From Streptomyces rishiriensis (lineage in GTDB: Bacteria > Actinomycetota > Actinomycetes > Streptomycetales > Streptomycetaceae), in assembly GCF_030815485.1 (NCBI RefSeq), contig NZ_JAUSWV010000002.1, forward strand, positions 5,890,001 to 5,954,000: 64,000 nucleotides of DNA, written 5' to 3'. The translations under genes and the position numbers were made by a program. Within the stretch, counting starts at the first letter, position 1. Each line of letters opens with the position of its first letter. Below are positions 29,041-37,024 of this stretch, one piece after another. A model generated the notes under the pieces. That model saw only the letters and a program-made list of their open reading frames with translations. It was not told the origin of the DNA and did no database searches.

Positions 29041-29724
29041 GTGCTCCAGCAACTTTTCAGCCCCTCCGTCCAGCACACGCTCGACCTGATCGGCATCTTC
29101 GTCTTCGCCATCTCGGGCGCGCTGCTGGCCGTCCGCAAGAACTTCGACGTGTTCGGCATCGCCATGCTCGCCGAGGTCACCGCGCTGGGCGGCGGGGTCT
29201 TCCGGGACCTGGTCATCGGGGCCGTGCCCCCGGCCGCCTTCACGGATCTGGGGTACTTCCTCACGCCGCTGCTGGCCGCCCTCCTGGTCGTCTTCCTGCA
29301 CCCCCAGGTGGAGCGCATCCAGACGGGCGTCAACGTCTTCGACGCGGCCGGCCTCGGCCTCTTCTGCGTGACGGGGACGACGAAGGCGTACGACTACGGC
29401 CTCAACCTCACCGCGTCGGCCGCGCTGGGTCTCGCCACCGCCGTGGGCGGCGGTGTGCTGCGCGACGTGCTGGCCAACGAGGTGCCCTCGCTGCTGCGCT
29501 GGGACCGCGACCTGTACGCGGTCCCGGCGATCGTCGGCGCCACCATGGTGGTGCTCTGCATCCACTACGACGTGCTCACGCCGCTGGCCAGCGGGGTGGC
29601 CGCGGTCACGGCCTTCGTGCTGCGGCTGCTCGCGATGCGGTTCCACTGGCGAGCGCCGCGTGCTTGGAACCGGCGCTCGACGGTGCGCGAGGAGCAGTCT
29701 CCCGCACCTTCTCGTCACGGCTGA
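29041..29724 (+). CDS. UPF0126/TRIC-like membrane protein
   Basis: 227-aa integral membrane protein with about seven helices. Two repeats of the family are visible: DLIGIFVFAISGALLAVRKNFDVFG with GGGVFRDLVIG, and VFDAAGLGLFCVTGTTKA with GGGVLRDVLANEVP. Members are structurally related to trimeric intracellular cation channels; some relatives have been linked to amino-acid (glycine) transport. GTG 29041 gives the family start (MLQQLFSP); the frame open from 29020 begins inside the terminator and is less likely. The last 119 bases overlap the convergent esterase gene, so its Arg-rich tail should be viewed with caution. Confidence 0.87.
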   Translation: MLQQLFSPSVQHTLDLIGIFVFAISGALLAVRKNFDVFGIAMLAEVTALGGGVFRDLVIGAVPPAAFTDLGYFLTPLLAALLVVFLHPQVERIQTGVNVFDAAGLGLFCVTGTTKAYDYGLNLTASAALGLATAVGGGVLRDVLANEVPSLLRWDRDLYAVPAIVGATMVVLCIHYDVLTPLASGVAAVTAFVLRLLAMRFHWRAPRAWNRRSTVREEQSPAPSRHG

Positions 29725-30850
29725 CCGGGCGCTGGTCCAGCTGGGTGGTCAGCCAGCGGAACGCCGGCACGACCTGCGGTCGCCACAGCGCCATGGTGTG
29801 GCCGCCCGCGCCTGCCGGGATGTAGACGACCTGCACGGCCGTCGGCGCCTTGGCCGCCTGCCGCAGGGCCAGGGCCGCCTCGTAGCCGTCTTTCGGCTGG
29901 CCGGAGAGGTAGAGAGCCACGGGCGGCGGCACGGTGGCCCTGCGGAGCAGCGCATACGGGTTGTTGGCCCGGCGCAGGGCGGGGCTCTGCGCGGCGAGGG
30001 AGTGGGGCTCGACGATCGGGTCGCTGTACCCGGACAGGCTCACCGCGGCCCGGTAGCGGTCCGGGTGGGCGACGGCGAGCTTGGCCGCGCAGTGGCCCCC
30101 GGCGGAGTACCCGGCGACCGCCCAGCCCCTGGGCGCGGGCTGGGCCCGGAAGTTGTCCTTGACCATCTTCGGTACGTCGATGCTGAGCCAGCTGTCGGCG
30201 TTGACGGTGCCCGGGACGTTGGCGCACCCGGTGTCCACGCCCGGCAGCAGTGTGGTGCGCGGCGCGACCAGGATGAACGGGGCGACCTTGCCCGCGCGCA
30301 TCAGCGGTGCCAGTTGCTCGTGCACGTGCAGCGTCCCGTACCAGGACTTCGCGGAGCCCGGGTAGCCCGGCAGCAGCTCCACCACGGGGAAGGCGCGGTG
30401 CGCGTAGGCGGGCTCGTCGTACTGCGGGGGCAGCCAGACGTAGACCTCGGCGTTGACGCCGGAGACCCGGCCCTCGAGCTGGGTGACGCGCACCCCGCCC
30501 GCCGCGCGCATGCCAGGCCCCTCGGCCTGCTCGAACGTCTGTCGGACCTTGGGCAGCCGGTCCAGCGCGATACCGCCGGTGCCGTCGGCGCCCAGGTCGG
30601 CGGCCTGCTGCACATGGGTGCCGGTGCCCAACAGGTCGTCCCAGGTGTCGTACAGGCCGTTGGCGTTGTTGACCAGGACGAAGACCAGGGCCACGGCCGT
30701 GCCCTGGGCGAACAGCAGCATCACCATCCGGGCCGCGGCGCGCAGGACCCGCGGTCCGCGCAGCCGCGACCACATCAGCAGCGGCAGCGCGACGGCGGCC
30801 ACGGACAGTGCGATCAAGGTGTAGAGGAACGGAGTCCCGGTGAGGCTCAT
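29606..30850 (-). CDS. Membrane-anchored esterase/alpha-beta hydrolase (esterase D family)
   Basis: 414-aa protein. The N-terminal 65 residues form membrane helices (LYTLIALSVAAVALPLLMW and MLLFAQGTAVALVFVLV), followed by an extracytoplasmic alpha/beta hydrolase domain. The nucleophile elbow GYSAGG (about residue 240) and a late His in GAGGHTMALW are present; VVELLPGYPGS carries the oxyanion region. It resembles mycolyltransferase/esterase-D enzymes acting on surface esters. ATG 30850 (MSLTGTPFLY) is chosen over the frame open to 30901. The 3' end overlaps the convergent UPF0126 gene by 119 bases, and the last 30 residues (Ala/Arg/Ser-rich) look non-essential. Confidence 0.82.
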   Translation of the reverse strand: MSLTGTPFLYTLIALSVAAVALPLLMWSRLRGPRVLRAAARMVMLLFAQGTAVALVFVLVNNANGLYDTWDDLLGTGTHVQQAADLGADGTGGIALDRLPKVRQTFEQAEGPGMRAAGGVRVTQLEGRVSGVNAEVYVWLPPQYDEPAYAHRAFPVVELLPGYPGSAKSWYGTLHVHEQLAPLMRAGKVAPFILVAPRTTLLPGVDTGCANVPGTVNADSWLSIDVPKMVKDNFRAQPAPRGWAVAGYSAGGHCAAKLAVAHPDRYRAAVSLSGYSDPIVEPHSLAAQSPALRRANNPYALLRRATVPPPVALYLSGQPKDGYEAALALRQAAKAPTAVQVVYIPAGAGGHTMALWRPQVVPAFRWLTTQLDQRPVSRDEKVRETAPRAPSSAGSKHAALASGTASRAAAARRP

Positions 30851-31048
30851 GTCCTTGCAGAGGGGAAACCGGGCGTCAAGGTTACGGACGAGTTCGGACA
30901 CTTACCAAGAAATTGCCGACCGCTCACCGGAACCGGTCGCCGCTGAGCTCCGAAGCGGTCATGAGTGGGCTCGAAGCGCTCATCGGGCACGATGCCGCCG
31001 CAGCGTCCAAAGCTACCGCTTAGTAATGCACTGTTGTACGGTTCAGAC

Positions 31049-31942
31049 ATGCCAGAAGCAGCTACCGCGGCGGCCGCGCCGGCCTCCACCGCCTTCGTCA
31101 CGGACTCCACCGGAGACGGCGGGTTCGCGTTCGAGTTCGACCGCGACACCGCGCTCACCCGACGCGCGCCGGGCGTCTACGACATCGACCTCTCGGCCGG
31201 CTGGACGATCATCAGTGCCGTCAACGGCGGCTATCTTCTCGCCGTCCTCGGCCGCGCGCTCGCGGACGCCCTGCCGCACCGGGACCCGTTCACGATCTCG
31301 GCGCACTATCTGACGGCGTCCCAGCCCGGCCCGGCGGTCGTCCGCACGGACGTCGTGCGCACCGGCCGCACCCTCTCCACCGGCCAGGCCTCGCTCTTCC
31401 AGTACGACGAGAACGGCGCCGAGATCGAGCGGATCCGCGTCCTCGCCTCCTACGGCGATCTGGACGCCCTGCCGGACGACGTCCGTACGACGGCGAAGCC
31501 GCCCGCGATCCCGCCGATCGACCAGTGCTTCGGCCCCGAGGACGGACCGGCGCCCGTCGACGGCAGCTCCGCGATCGCCGACCGGCTGATGCTCAAGCTC
31601 GACCCCTCGACCCTCGGCTGGGCGCTCGGACAGCCGTCCGGCAAGGGCGAGATGCGGGCCTGGTTCGGCCTGAAGGACGGCCGTGACCCCGACCCGCTCT
31701 CCCTCCTCCTCGCGGTGGACGCCCTGCCGCCCACCGCCTTCGAGATCGGATTGCGCGGCTGGGTCCCCACGGTCGAGCTGACGGTCCACGTCCGCTGCCG
31801 GCCGGCTCCGGGCCCGCTGCGCGTCTCCATCACCACCCGCAACCTCGCGGGCGGCTTCCTGGAGGAGGACGCCGAGGTCTGGGACAGCGCGGACCGACTG
31901 GTCGCGCAGTCGAGGCAGTTGGCGCGGGTCAGGCTCGGCTGA
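31049..31942 (+). CDS. Acyl-CoA thioesterase-like protein (double hotdog)
   Basis: 297-aa soluble protein with a TesB/4HBT_3-like double hotdog arrangement. The first hotdog includes SAGWTIISAVNGGYLLAVLGRAL and FTISAHYLTASQPGPA, the second WVPTVELTVHVRC and LAGGFLEEDAEVWDSADRLVAQSRQLARV, the last strand being characteristic of thioesterases. Likely role: hydrolysis of acyl-CoA or a related thioester. ATG 31049 is selected because the product then begins at a normal N-terminus; no ribosome site is seen, so a leaderless start is possible. Monocistronic. Confidence 0.82.
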   Translation: MPEAATAAAAPASTAFVTDSTGDGGFAFEFDRDTALTRRAPGVYDIDLSAGWTIISAVNGGYLLAVLGRALADALPHRDPFTISAHYLTASQPGPAVVRTDVVRTGRTLSTGQASLFQYDENGAEIERIRVLASYGDLDALPDDVRTTAKPPAIPPIDQCFGPEDGPAPVDGSSAIADRLMLKLDPSTLGWALGQPSGKGEMRAWFGLKDGRDPDPLSLLLAVDALPPTAFEIGLRGWVPTVELTVHVRCRPAPGPLRVSITTRNLAGGFLEEDAEVWDSADRLVAQSRQLARVRLG

Positions 31943-32145
31943 CCCCGGGGCGCGGGGGGCTTCCGTCACGAAGCCGTACCAGCGCGCCGACGGTTCGTGA
32001 ACCGAACTCCCAGGTCAGCGCCGTTTGTTGAGATGTGCTTTACCTGATTGACAGGAGAGGGACAGAGGGACCCCAAGGAAGGCCTAAGCGCCGTTGGTTG
32101 AGTGACGGTCTCAGGTTGTCCTCATCTTCTCCGGAGCTGTTTCTC

Positions 32146-32526
32146 ATGAAGCGTGCGCTGATGCCCGTCCGTCTCGTCCCCGCGGTGGCGCTGCTGGCGC
32201 TCTCGCCCCTCGCCCTGGTGGCCTGCGGCTCGGGCGACTCCTCCTCCAGCAGCGGGACGTCCGCCCAGCAGAGCTGTCAGCCGCCGTCCGGCAACCCCTC
32301 GGGCATGCCGAGCGGCGCTCCCTCGGGGGCCCCGTCGGGTGCGCCGACCGGTGCCGCCTCGGGGCGGCCGACGGGCACGCCCACCGGCACGCCCACCGGT
32401 GTCCCGTCGGGCATGCCGAGCGGCGGTCCCGGGGGAGGCGGTCAGGGTGGCCCCGGCGGCGGCCGGGGCGGCGGTTGCGGCGGCCCGGGCGCAGGCCAGG
32501 GGCAGCAGGCCCAGCAGCAGGGCTGA
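32146..32526 (+). CDS. Small lipoprotein with Pro-Ser/Thr-Gly repeats
   Basis: 126-aa exported lipoprotein. A classical signal peptide ends in LALVAC, then a Ser-rich linker and about 14 tandem tripeptides of the type P-S/T-G-x (PSGMPSGAPSGAPSG, PTGTPTGTPTG) and a Gly-rich, Gln-rich tail with one Cys. GGAG about 10 bases upstream supports ATG 32146. The repeat has no Gly at every third position in strict collagen register, but it is a likely extended wall-spanning or mucin-like stalk. No enzyme domain is present; function unknown. Repeat number probably varies between strains. Confidence 0.78.
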   Translation: MKRALMPVRLVPAVALLALSPLALVACGSGDSSSSSGTSAQQSCQPPSGNPSGMPSGAPSGAPSGAPTGAASGRPTGTPTGTPTGVPSGMPSGGPGGGGQGGPGGGRGGGCGGPGAGQGQQAQQQG

Positions 32527-32538
32527 CGGCGTTTCACT

Positions 32539-32580
32539 CGCAGGGGCGGCGCACCCGGGAAGGGGTGTGCCGCCCCTGCG
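32539..32580. terminator. Bidirectional terminator between lipoprotein gene and tetR
   Basis: CGCAGGGGCGGCGCACCC pairs with GGTGTGCCGCCCCTGCG in a stem of about 16 bp, serving the convergent lipoprotein and TetR genes. Confidence 0.8.
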
Positions 32581-32593
32581 GCGTACGGGTGTG

Positions 32594-32659
32594 CCGCGCG
32601 GTTGTCAGTCCAGCCGGTGCCGGCGTCCCGCGCGGCTGTCAGTCCAGCCAGTGCCGGCG
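32594..32659. repeat. 34-base tandem duplication covering the tetR 3' end
   Basis: Copies 32594-32625 and 32628-32659 differ at only a few positions (CCGCGCGGTTGTCAGTCCAG versus CCGCGCGGCTGTCAGTCCAG). The second copy contains the tetR stop codon and the codons for its last residues RRHWLD. Confidence 0.75.
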
Positions 32660-33265
32660 GCCGATGCTGATGAGCCGCATCTGGCGGGCGGCGAGCCGGC
32701 TGACCCGCTCCCGGTCCTCCGGCGAGGACTCCAGCGCCTCCAGGAACAGCGAGGCGGTGACGAGCATCTGGTCGACGTAGAGGTGCGAGAGCATCAGCAG
32801 GTCGTCCTCGCTCCAGCCCTCGGCCACGGCGTCCTTGGCCAGTTCGGTCCTCACCTCCTCGGCGAAGCGGGCCAGTTGGTCCCGGATCGCCTCCCGCACC
32901 GGCTGAACCCCGCCATGTCGCTCACGGGCGATAAAGCGGACGGGGGCGGGGTACGCGTCCACATGACCGGCGATCAACTCCACAGCGCGCGTGATGCGTT
33001 CCTCGCTCGTGTCGGCCGCGGTCACGGTGGTGCGGATCATCGGGTGCAGGCTGCCCAGCGCCTCCTCGACCAGAGCCACGCCCAGATCGGCGGTGGAGCG
33101 GAAGTGGCGGTAGAAGGCGGTCGGGGCGACCCCGACGGCGCGGGTGACCTCCCGCAGTCCCAGGCTGCTCAGGCTCTGCTCCTCCAGCAGCACCAACGCC
33201 GCGTCCATGAGCGCCTGCCGGGTCTTCTGCTTCTGGGCCTGCCTGATGCCGAGGGTGTGACTCAT
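32639..33265 (-). CDS. TetR-family transcriptional regulator
   Basis: 208-aa repressor. The N-terminal HTH is complete (QALMDAALVLLEEQSLSSLGLREVTRAVGVAPTAFYRHF), followed by an all-helical ligand domain; LREVTRAVGVAPTAFYRHF and the ERHGG segment are like regulators of fatty-acid desaturase or beta-oxidation genes in actinobacteria (DesT/FadR-like; inference). ATG 33265. It is divergent from a small membrane protein gene, and three copies of an AACAACTGTT-like motif lie in the shared region, so it probably represses itself and that gene. Confidence 0.88.
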   Translation of the reverse strand: MSHTLGIRQAQKQKTRQALMDAALVLLEEQSLSSLGLREVTRAVGVAPTAFYRHFRSTADLGVALVEEALGSLHPMIRTTVTAADTSEERITRAVELIAGHVDAYPAPVRFIARERHGGVQPVREAIRDQLARFAEEVRTELAKDAVAEGWSEDDLLMLSHLYVDQMLVTASLFLEALESSPEDRERVSRLAARQMRLISIGRRHWLD

Positions 33266-33273
33266 GTCATCCA

Positions 33274-33358
33274 GTTAACAACTGTTCTCTGGAATTGGAA
33301 AGCCGGGGAACCCGCTAGACTCGGAAGTCAGTGAACACCTGTAACTACAACTGTTCAC
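33274..33358. promoter_or_regulatory. Candidate TetR operators: three AACA-CTGTT motifs, one in a 7-bp inverted repeat
   Basis: GTTAACAACTGTTCTC (33274-33289) touches the tetR start region. GTGAACACCTGTAAC (33331-33345) and CTACAACTGTTCAC (33345-33358) overlap the small membrane protein leader, and together form an inverted repeat GTGAACA...TGTTCAC. TAGACT (33316-33321) between them may be the rightward -10 box. Confidence 0.6.
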
Positions 33359-33387
33359 CCAAACTTTACGGAGGGGGATCCGTTCCC

Positions 33388-33555
33388 ATGCTGTTCCTCG
33401 TCGCGGCCCTGCTGCTGTTCGGTGTCGTCATGGGCACCGTGGCCCACGCGCCGTTCGCCTTCACCCTCGTCGCCGCCGCCGTGATCGCCGCCTGGCTCGG
33501 TGTCTTCGCGCTCCGCGAGCGCCACGGCCGCCGTCGGCACACCTCGACCCACTGA
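33388..33555 (+). CDS. Small two-helix membrane protein
   Basis: 55-aa protein consisting of two hydrophobic helices (LFLVAALLLFGVVMG and FAFTLVAAAVIAAWLGVFAL) followed by a basic tail (RERHGRRRHTSTH). ATG 33388 with GGAGGGGG upstream is preferred; the frame open from 33331 starts inside the inverted repeat. The promoter region is shared with TetR, which suggests that its expression responds to the TetR ligand, perhaps a lipid or membrane stress. Not recognised as any named family. Confidence 0.72.
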   Translation: MLFLVAALLLFGVVMGTVAHAPFAFTLVAAAVIAAWLGVFALRERHGRRRHTSTH

Positions 33556-33590
33556 CCCGTCGCACCTTCCTCGACAGGAGCTGACCAGCC

Positions 33591-33857
33591 ATGCAACTCA
33601 CCGCACCGGCCACCCGCCGCACCGGCATCCGGGACACCGACGGCATGGCCGTCGCGTCCTTCGTCCTAGGCCTCCTCGGCCTGCTCGTCCTCAACGTCTT
33701 CCTCGGTCCGATCGCCATCGTCCTGGCGTCGGTCGCCCTCTGGCGCGGTACGGCCCGCCGCGGGCGCGCCTTCCTCGGACTGGGTCTGGGCATCGCCGAC
33801 CTCGTGGTCCTGGTGGCGTTCATGCAGGCGGATTCGACGGTTTCCTGGAGCTTCTGA
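33591..33857 (+). CDS. DUF4190 small membrane protein
   Basis: 88-aa protein with two transmembrane segments (VASFVLGLLGLLVLNVFLGPIAIVLASVALWRG and FLGLGLGIADLVVLVAFM), the layout of DUF4190 domains (A-x-F-V-L-G-L-L-G ... GPIAIVLA...). The start MQLTAPATRRTG has GGAG upstream. It follows the two-helix protein by 35 bases and may be cotranscribed with it. Function unknown; domain members are common in actinobacteria and often sit with secretion or envelope genes. Confidence 0.78.
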   Translation: MQLTAPATRRTGIRDTDGMAVASFVLGLLGLLVLNVFLGPIAIVLASVALWRGTARRGRAFLGLGLGIADLVVLVAFMQADSTVSWSF

Positions 33858-33900
33858 CCGCCCGGCCCACCTGGCAGCGAGCCGTGCCGGCCGGTCCCCG

Positions 33901-33906
33901 TAGAAT
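33901..33906 (+). promoter_or_regulatory. -10 box of the cysteine desulfurase gene
   Basis: TAGAAT, a near-consensus Streptomyces -10 box, lies 10 bases before ATG 33917, giving a leader of only a few bases. Confidence 0.55.
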
Positions 33907-33916
33907 CGGGGCCACC

Positions 33917-35080
33917 ATGGCATACCTCGACCACGCCGCGACCACGCCGATGCTTCCCGAGGCGGTCGAGGCACTCACCGCGCACCTGGGCGTCACCGGC
34001 AACGCCTCCTCCCTCCACGCGGCCGGCCGGCAGGCCCGTCGCACGGTCGAGGAAGCCCGGGAGGCCCTCGCGGACGCGCTCGGCGCCCGTCCCAGCGAGG
34101 TCGTCCTCACCTCCGGCGGCACCGAGGCCGACAACCTCGCGGTCAAGGGCCTGTACTGGTCCCGCCGCGACACGGACCCGGCCCGCACCCGCGTCCTGGC
34201 CAGCCCGGTCGAACACCACGCGGTCCTCGACGCCGTGCACTGGCTCGGCGAGCACGAGGGCGCCACGGTCGAGTACCTGCCGGTCGACTCCTACGGGCGG
34301 GTCCACCCCGAAGCGCTGCGCGAAGCCATCGCCCGCGACCCCCACGACGTGGCCCTGGCCACCGTGATGTGGGCGAACAACGAGATCGGCACGATTCTGC
34401 CGGTCCGTGAACTGGCGGACGTGGCAGCCGAGTTCGACGTCCCGCTGCACGCCGACGCCGTCCAGGCCTTCGGTCAGGTCCCCGTCGACTTCACCGCCTC
34501 CGGGCTCGCCGCGATGACCGTCTCCGGCCACAAGATCGGCGGCCCGTACGGCATCGGCGCCCTCCTCCTCGGCCGCGAGTACACCCCCGTCCCGGTCCTG
34601 CACGGCGGCGGCCAGGAGCGCCATGTCCGCTCCGGCACCCTCGACGTCCCCGCCATCGCCTCCTTCGCGGTCGCCGGACGCCTGGCCGCCGAGCAGCGCG
34701 AGTGGTTCGCCCGCGAGATCGGCGCCCTGCGCGACGCGCTGATCGACGCGGTCCGCTCGGCGGTCCCCGACGCCGTCCTCGGCGGTGACCCGGTGGACCG
34801 GCTCCCGGCCAACGCCCACTTCACCTTCCCGGGCTGTGAGGGGGACTCCCTGCTGCTGCTGCTCGACGCCCAGGGCATCGAGTGCTCCACCGGCTCCGCC
34901 TGCACCGCGGGCGTCGCCCAGCCCAGCCATGTCCTGCTGGCCACCGGCACCGACCCCGACCTGGCCCGCGGCACCCTGCGCTTCTCCCTCGGCCACACCT
35001 CCACCGAGGCCGACGTCGAGGCGGTCGCCAAGGCCATCGGCCCGGCGGTGGAGCGGGCACGCGCCGCCGGACTCACCTGA
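33917..35080 (+). CDS. Cysteine desulfurase (NifS/IscS-like)
   Basis: 387-aa class V PLP enzyme releasing sulfur from cysteine as an enzyme persulfide. The PLP-lysine motif SGHKIGGPYG is near residue 206 and the active-site Cys in STGSACTAGV near 329; the short active-site loop is the IscS/NifS kind. Located before mnmA, whose thiouridylase reaction needs a sulfur donor, so it likely supplies sulfur for tRNA 2-thiouridine synthesis (functional inference; only the amidase gene lies between, on the other strand). Length fits the family (about 390). Start ATG 33917 (MAYLDHAATTPM). Confidence 0.93.
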   Translation: MAYLDHAATTPMLPEAVEALTAHLGVTGNASSLHAAGRQARRTVEEAREALADALGARPSEVVLTSGGTEADNLAVKGLYWSRRDTDPARTRVLASPVEHHAVLDAVHWLGEHEGATVEYLPVDSYGRVHPEALREAIARDPHDVALATVMWANNEIGTILPVRELADVAAEFDVPLHADAVQAFGQVPVDFTASGLAAMTVSGHKIGGPYGIGALLLGREYTPVPVLHGGGQERHVRSGTLDVPAIASFAVAGRLAAEQREWFAREIGALRDALIDAVRSAVPDAVLGGDPVDRLPANAHFTFPGCEGDSLLLLLDAQGIECSTGSACTAGVAQPSHVLLATGTDPDLARGTLRFSLGHTSTEADVEAVAKAIGPAVERARAAGLT

Positions 35081-35147
35081 GGCCGACGGTCGGGACGGTG
35101 CCGAAGGCGGCCCCGAGCGAGTGCGACCCGTGTCACGTGGGCGGCGC

Positions 35148-35807
35148 TCAGGACGCCGCGGCCCGCGCCTCCCGTACGAGCCGCAGATACCGGTCCCAGT
35201 CCCAGTGCTCGCCCGGGTCGGTGTGATCCGTGCCCGGCACCTCCACATGCCCGATGACGTGCTCGCGGTCGACGGCTATGTCGTACCGCCGGCAGATCGC
35301 GGCGGTCAGCCGGGCGGAGGCGGCGTACATCGCGTCGGTGAAGTCCTGCGGCCGGTCCACGAAGCCCTCGTGCTCGATGCCGACACTGCGCTCGTTGTAC
35401 GCGCGGTTGCCCGCGTGGTACGCGACGTCCAGTTCCCGGATCATCTGCGTGACGCGCCCGTCCTTGCCGACGATGTAGTGCGCGGCGGCCCGGTGCCCCG
35501 GGTCCTCGAACGCCTTCACCGCGCTGTCGAGATCGCCCTGGGTGACATGGACGACGACCATGTCGATCCCGTAGTCGTCCGGCCGGTCCGCCCAGCGGAA
35601 GTTCGCCTCCGACGCCGCCACCCACCGGGCGCCCAGGAAGTCCACGGCGCCCTCCACCCGCTGCTTGCGCACGCCCGGCAGCCGCCAGTACAGCCGCGCC
35701 AGCTCGTCGCGCGCCAGCACGCCCGTGCCGACGGCGGCCGCCGCCCCGCCGATCAGCAGGGCGCGCCGCCCGATCCGCCGGTCGGAGTCCCTCTTGCCGT
35801 CCCCCAT
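35148..35807 (-). CDS. Tat-exported N-acetylmuramoyl-L-alanine amidase (amidase_2/PGRP-like)
   Basis: 219-aa enzyme cleaving the lactyl-Ala bond of peptidoglycan. The N-terminus has RRIGRRALLIGGAAAAVGTGV, a twin-arginine type signal, suggesting export. The amidase_2 domain (about residues 65-210) shows VVHVTQGDLDSAV, AAHYIVGKDG, the substrate Tyr/His region (AYHAGNRAYNERSVGIEHEG) and the late zinc/acid motif GHVEVPGTDHTDPG. It may clean wall fragments or help turnover during growth and sporulation. Convergent with the cysteine desulfurase and divergent from mnmA with an 83-base gap. Confidence 0.88.
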   Translation of the reverse strand: MGDGKRDSDRRIGRRALLIGGAAAAVGTGVLARDELARLYWRLPGVRKQRVEGAVDFLGARWVAASEANFRWADRPDDYGIDMVVVHVTQGDLDSAVKAFEDPGHRAAAHYIVGKDGRVTQMIRELDVAYHAGNRAYNERSVGIEHEGFVDRPQDFTDAMYAASARLTAAICRRYDIAVDREHVIGHVEVPGTDHTDPGEHWDWDRYLRLVREARAAAS

Positions 35808-35890
35808 GCCCGTGCCTTTCCTCGCCCCTTGTGATCGTCAACGGATACTCGCGGGCTCCGGTTCCCGAGGACCCGTACCCTGGAAGGGTT

Positions 35891-37021
35891 ATGACTGAGA
35901 CCTCGCAGCGCTCCCGCCCCCTTCGCGTACTCGCCGCCATGTCCGGCGGCGTCGACTCCGCCGTCGCCGCCGCCCGCGCCGCCGAAGCCGGCCACGACGT
36001 GACCGGCGTCCACCTCGCGCTCTCCGCGAACCCGCAGTCGTTCCGCACCGGCGCCCGAGGCTGTTGCACCATCGAGGACTCGCGCGACGCCCGCCGCGCG
36101 GCCGACGTGATCGGGATCCCGTTCTACGTCTGGGACCTCGCCGACCGTTTCCGCGAGGACGTCGTCGACGACTTCGTCGCCGAGTACGAGGCCGGCCGCA
36201 CCCCCAACCCCTGTCTGCGCTGCAACGAGAAGATCAAGTTCGCCGCGCTGCTCGACAAGGCGCTCGCCCTGGGCTTCGACGCGGTGTGCACCGGCCACTA
36301 CGCGAAGGTGCTGGTCCGCGAGGACGGCACACGCGAACTGCACCGCGCCTCCGACATGGCCAAGGACCAGTCGTACGTGCTCGGTGTCCTCGACGACCGG
36401 CAGCTCGCCCACGCGCTCTTCCCCCTCGGCGACACGGTGACGACGAAGGACGAGATCCGCGCGGAGGCCGAGCGGCGGGGCCTGGCGGTCGCCAAGAAGC
36501 CCGACTCCCACGACATCTGCTTCATCGCCGACGGCGACACCCAGGGCTTCCTCGCGAACCGCCTGGGCAAGGCGGAGGGCGACATCGTCGACGAGTCCGG
36601 CGCGAAGGTCGGCACCCACGAGGGTGCGTACGGCTTCACCATCGGCCAGCGCAAGGGCCTGCGCATCGGCACCCCGGCCGCCGACGGCAAGCCGCGCTAC
36701 GTCCTCGACATCTCCCCGGTGAACAACACCGTGACGGTCGGCCCGGCCGCCTCCCTCGACGTCGCCGCCCTGACCGCGATCAGGCCCCGCTGGTGCGGCG
36801 CCGCCCCGACCGGCCCCGGCACCTACACGGCCCAGCTGCGCGCCCACGGCGGTGAGACCGAGGTGACCGCCGAACTGGTCGACGGCCACCTGGAGGTCAC
36901 CTTCACGGAGCCCGTCCGGGGAGTGGCCCCGGGGCAGGCGATCGTGCTGTACGACGACACGCGCGTGGTGGGCTCGGCGACGATCGCGGCCACCGTGCGG
37001 GCGACGGCCGGGGCGGTCTGA
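35891..37021 (+). CDS. mnmA: tRNA-specific 2-thiouridylase MnmA
   Basis: 376-aa enzyme that transfers sulfur to U34 of tRNA Lys, Glu and Gln. The PP-loop SGGVDS is near residues 19-24, the catalytic Cys pair sits in RTPNPCLRCN and DSHDICFI, and the C-terminal barrel is present. ATG 35891 is chosen because the protein begins before the PP-loop in the usual way and GGAAGGG precedes it; TACCCT (35876-35881) lies 9 bases upstream, so the leader is very short. The likely sulfur source is the cysteine desulfurase two genes upstream. Confidence 0.95.
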   Translation: MTETSQRSRPLRVLAAMSGGVDSAVAAARAAEAGHDVTGVHLALSANPQSFRTGARGCCTIEDSRDARRAADVIGIPFYVWDLADRFREDVVDDFVAEYEAGRTPNPCLRCNEKIKFAALLDKALALGFDAVCTGHYAKVLVREDGTRELHRASDMAKDQSYVLGVLDDRQLAHALFPLGDTVTTKDEIRAEAERRGLAVAKKPDSHDICFIADGDTQGFLANRLGKAEGDIVDESGAKVGTHEGAYGFTIGQRKGLRIGTPAADGKPRYVLDISPVNNTVTVGPAASLDVAALTAIRPRWCGAAPTGPGTYTAQLRAHGGETEVTAELVDGHLEVTFTEPVRGVAPGQAIVLYDDTRVVGSATIAATVRATAGAV

Positions 37022-37024
37022 CCG

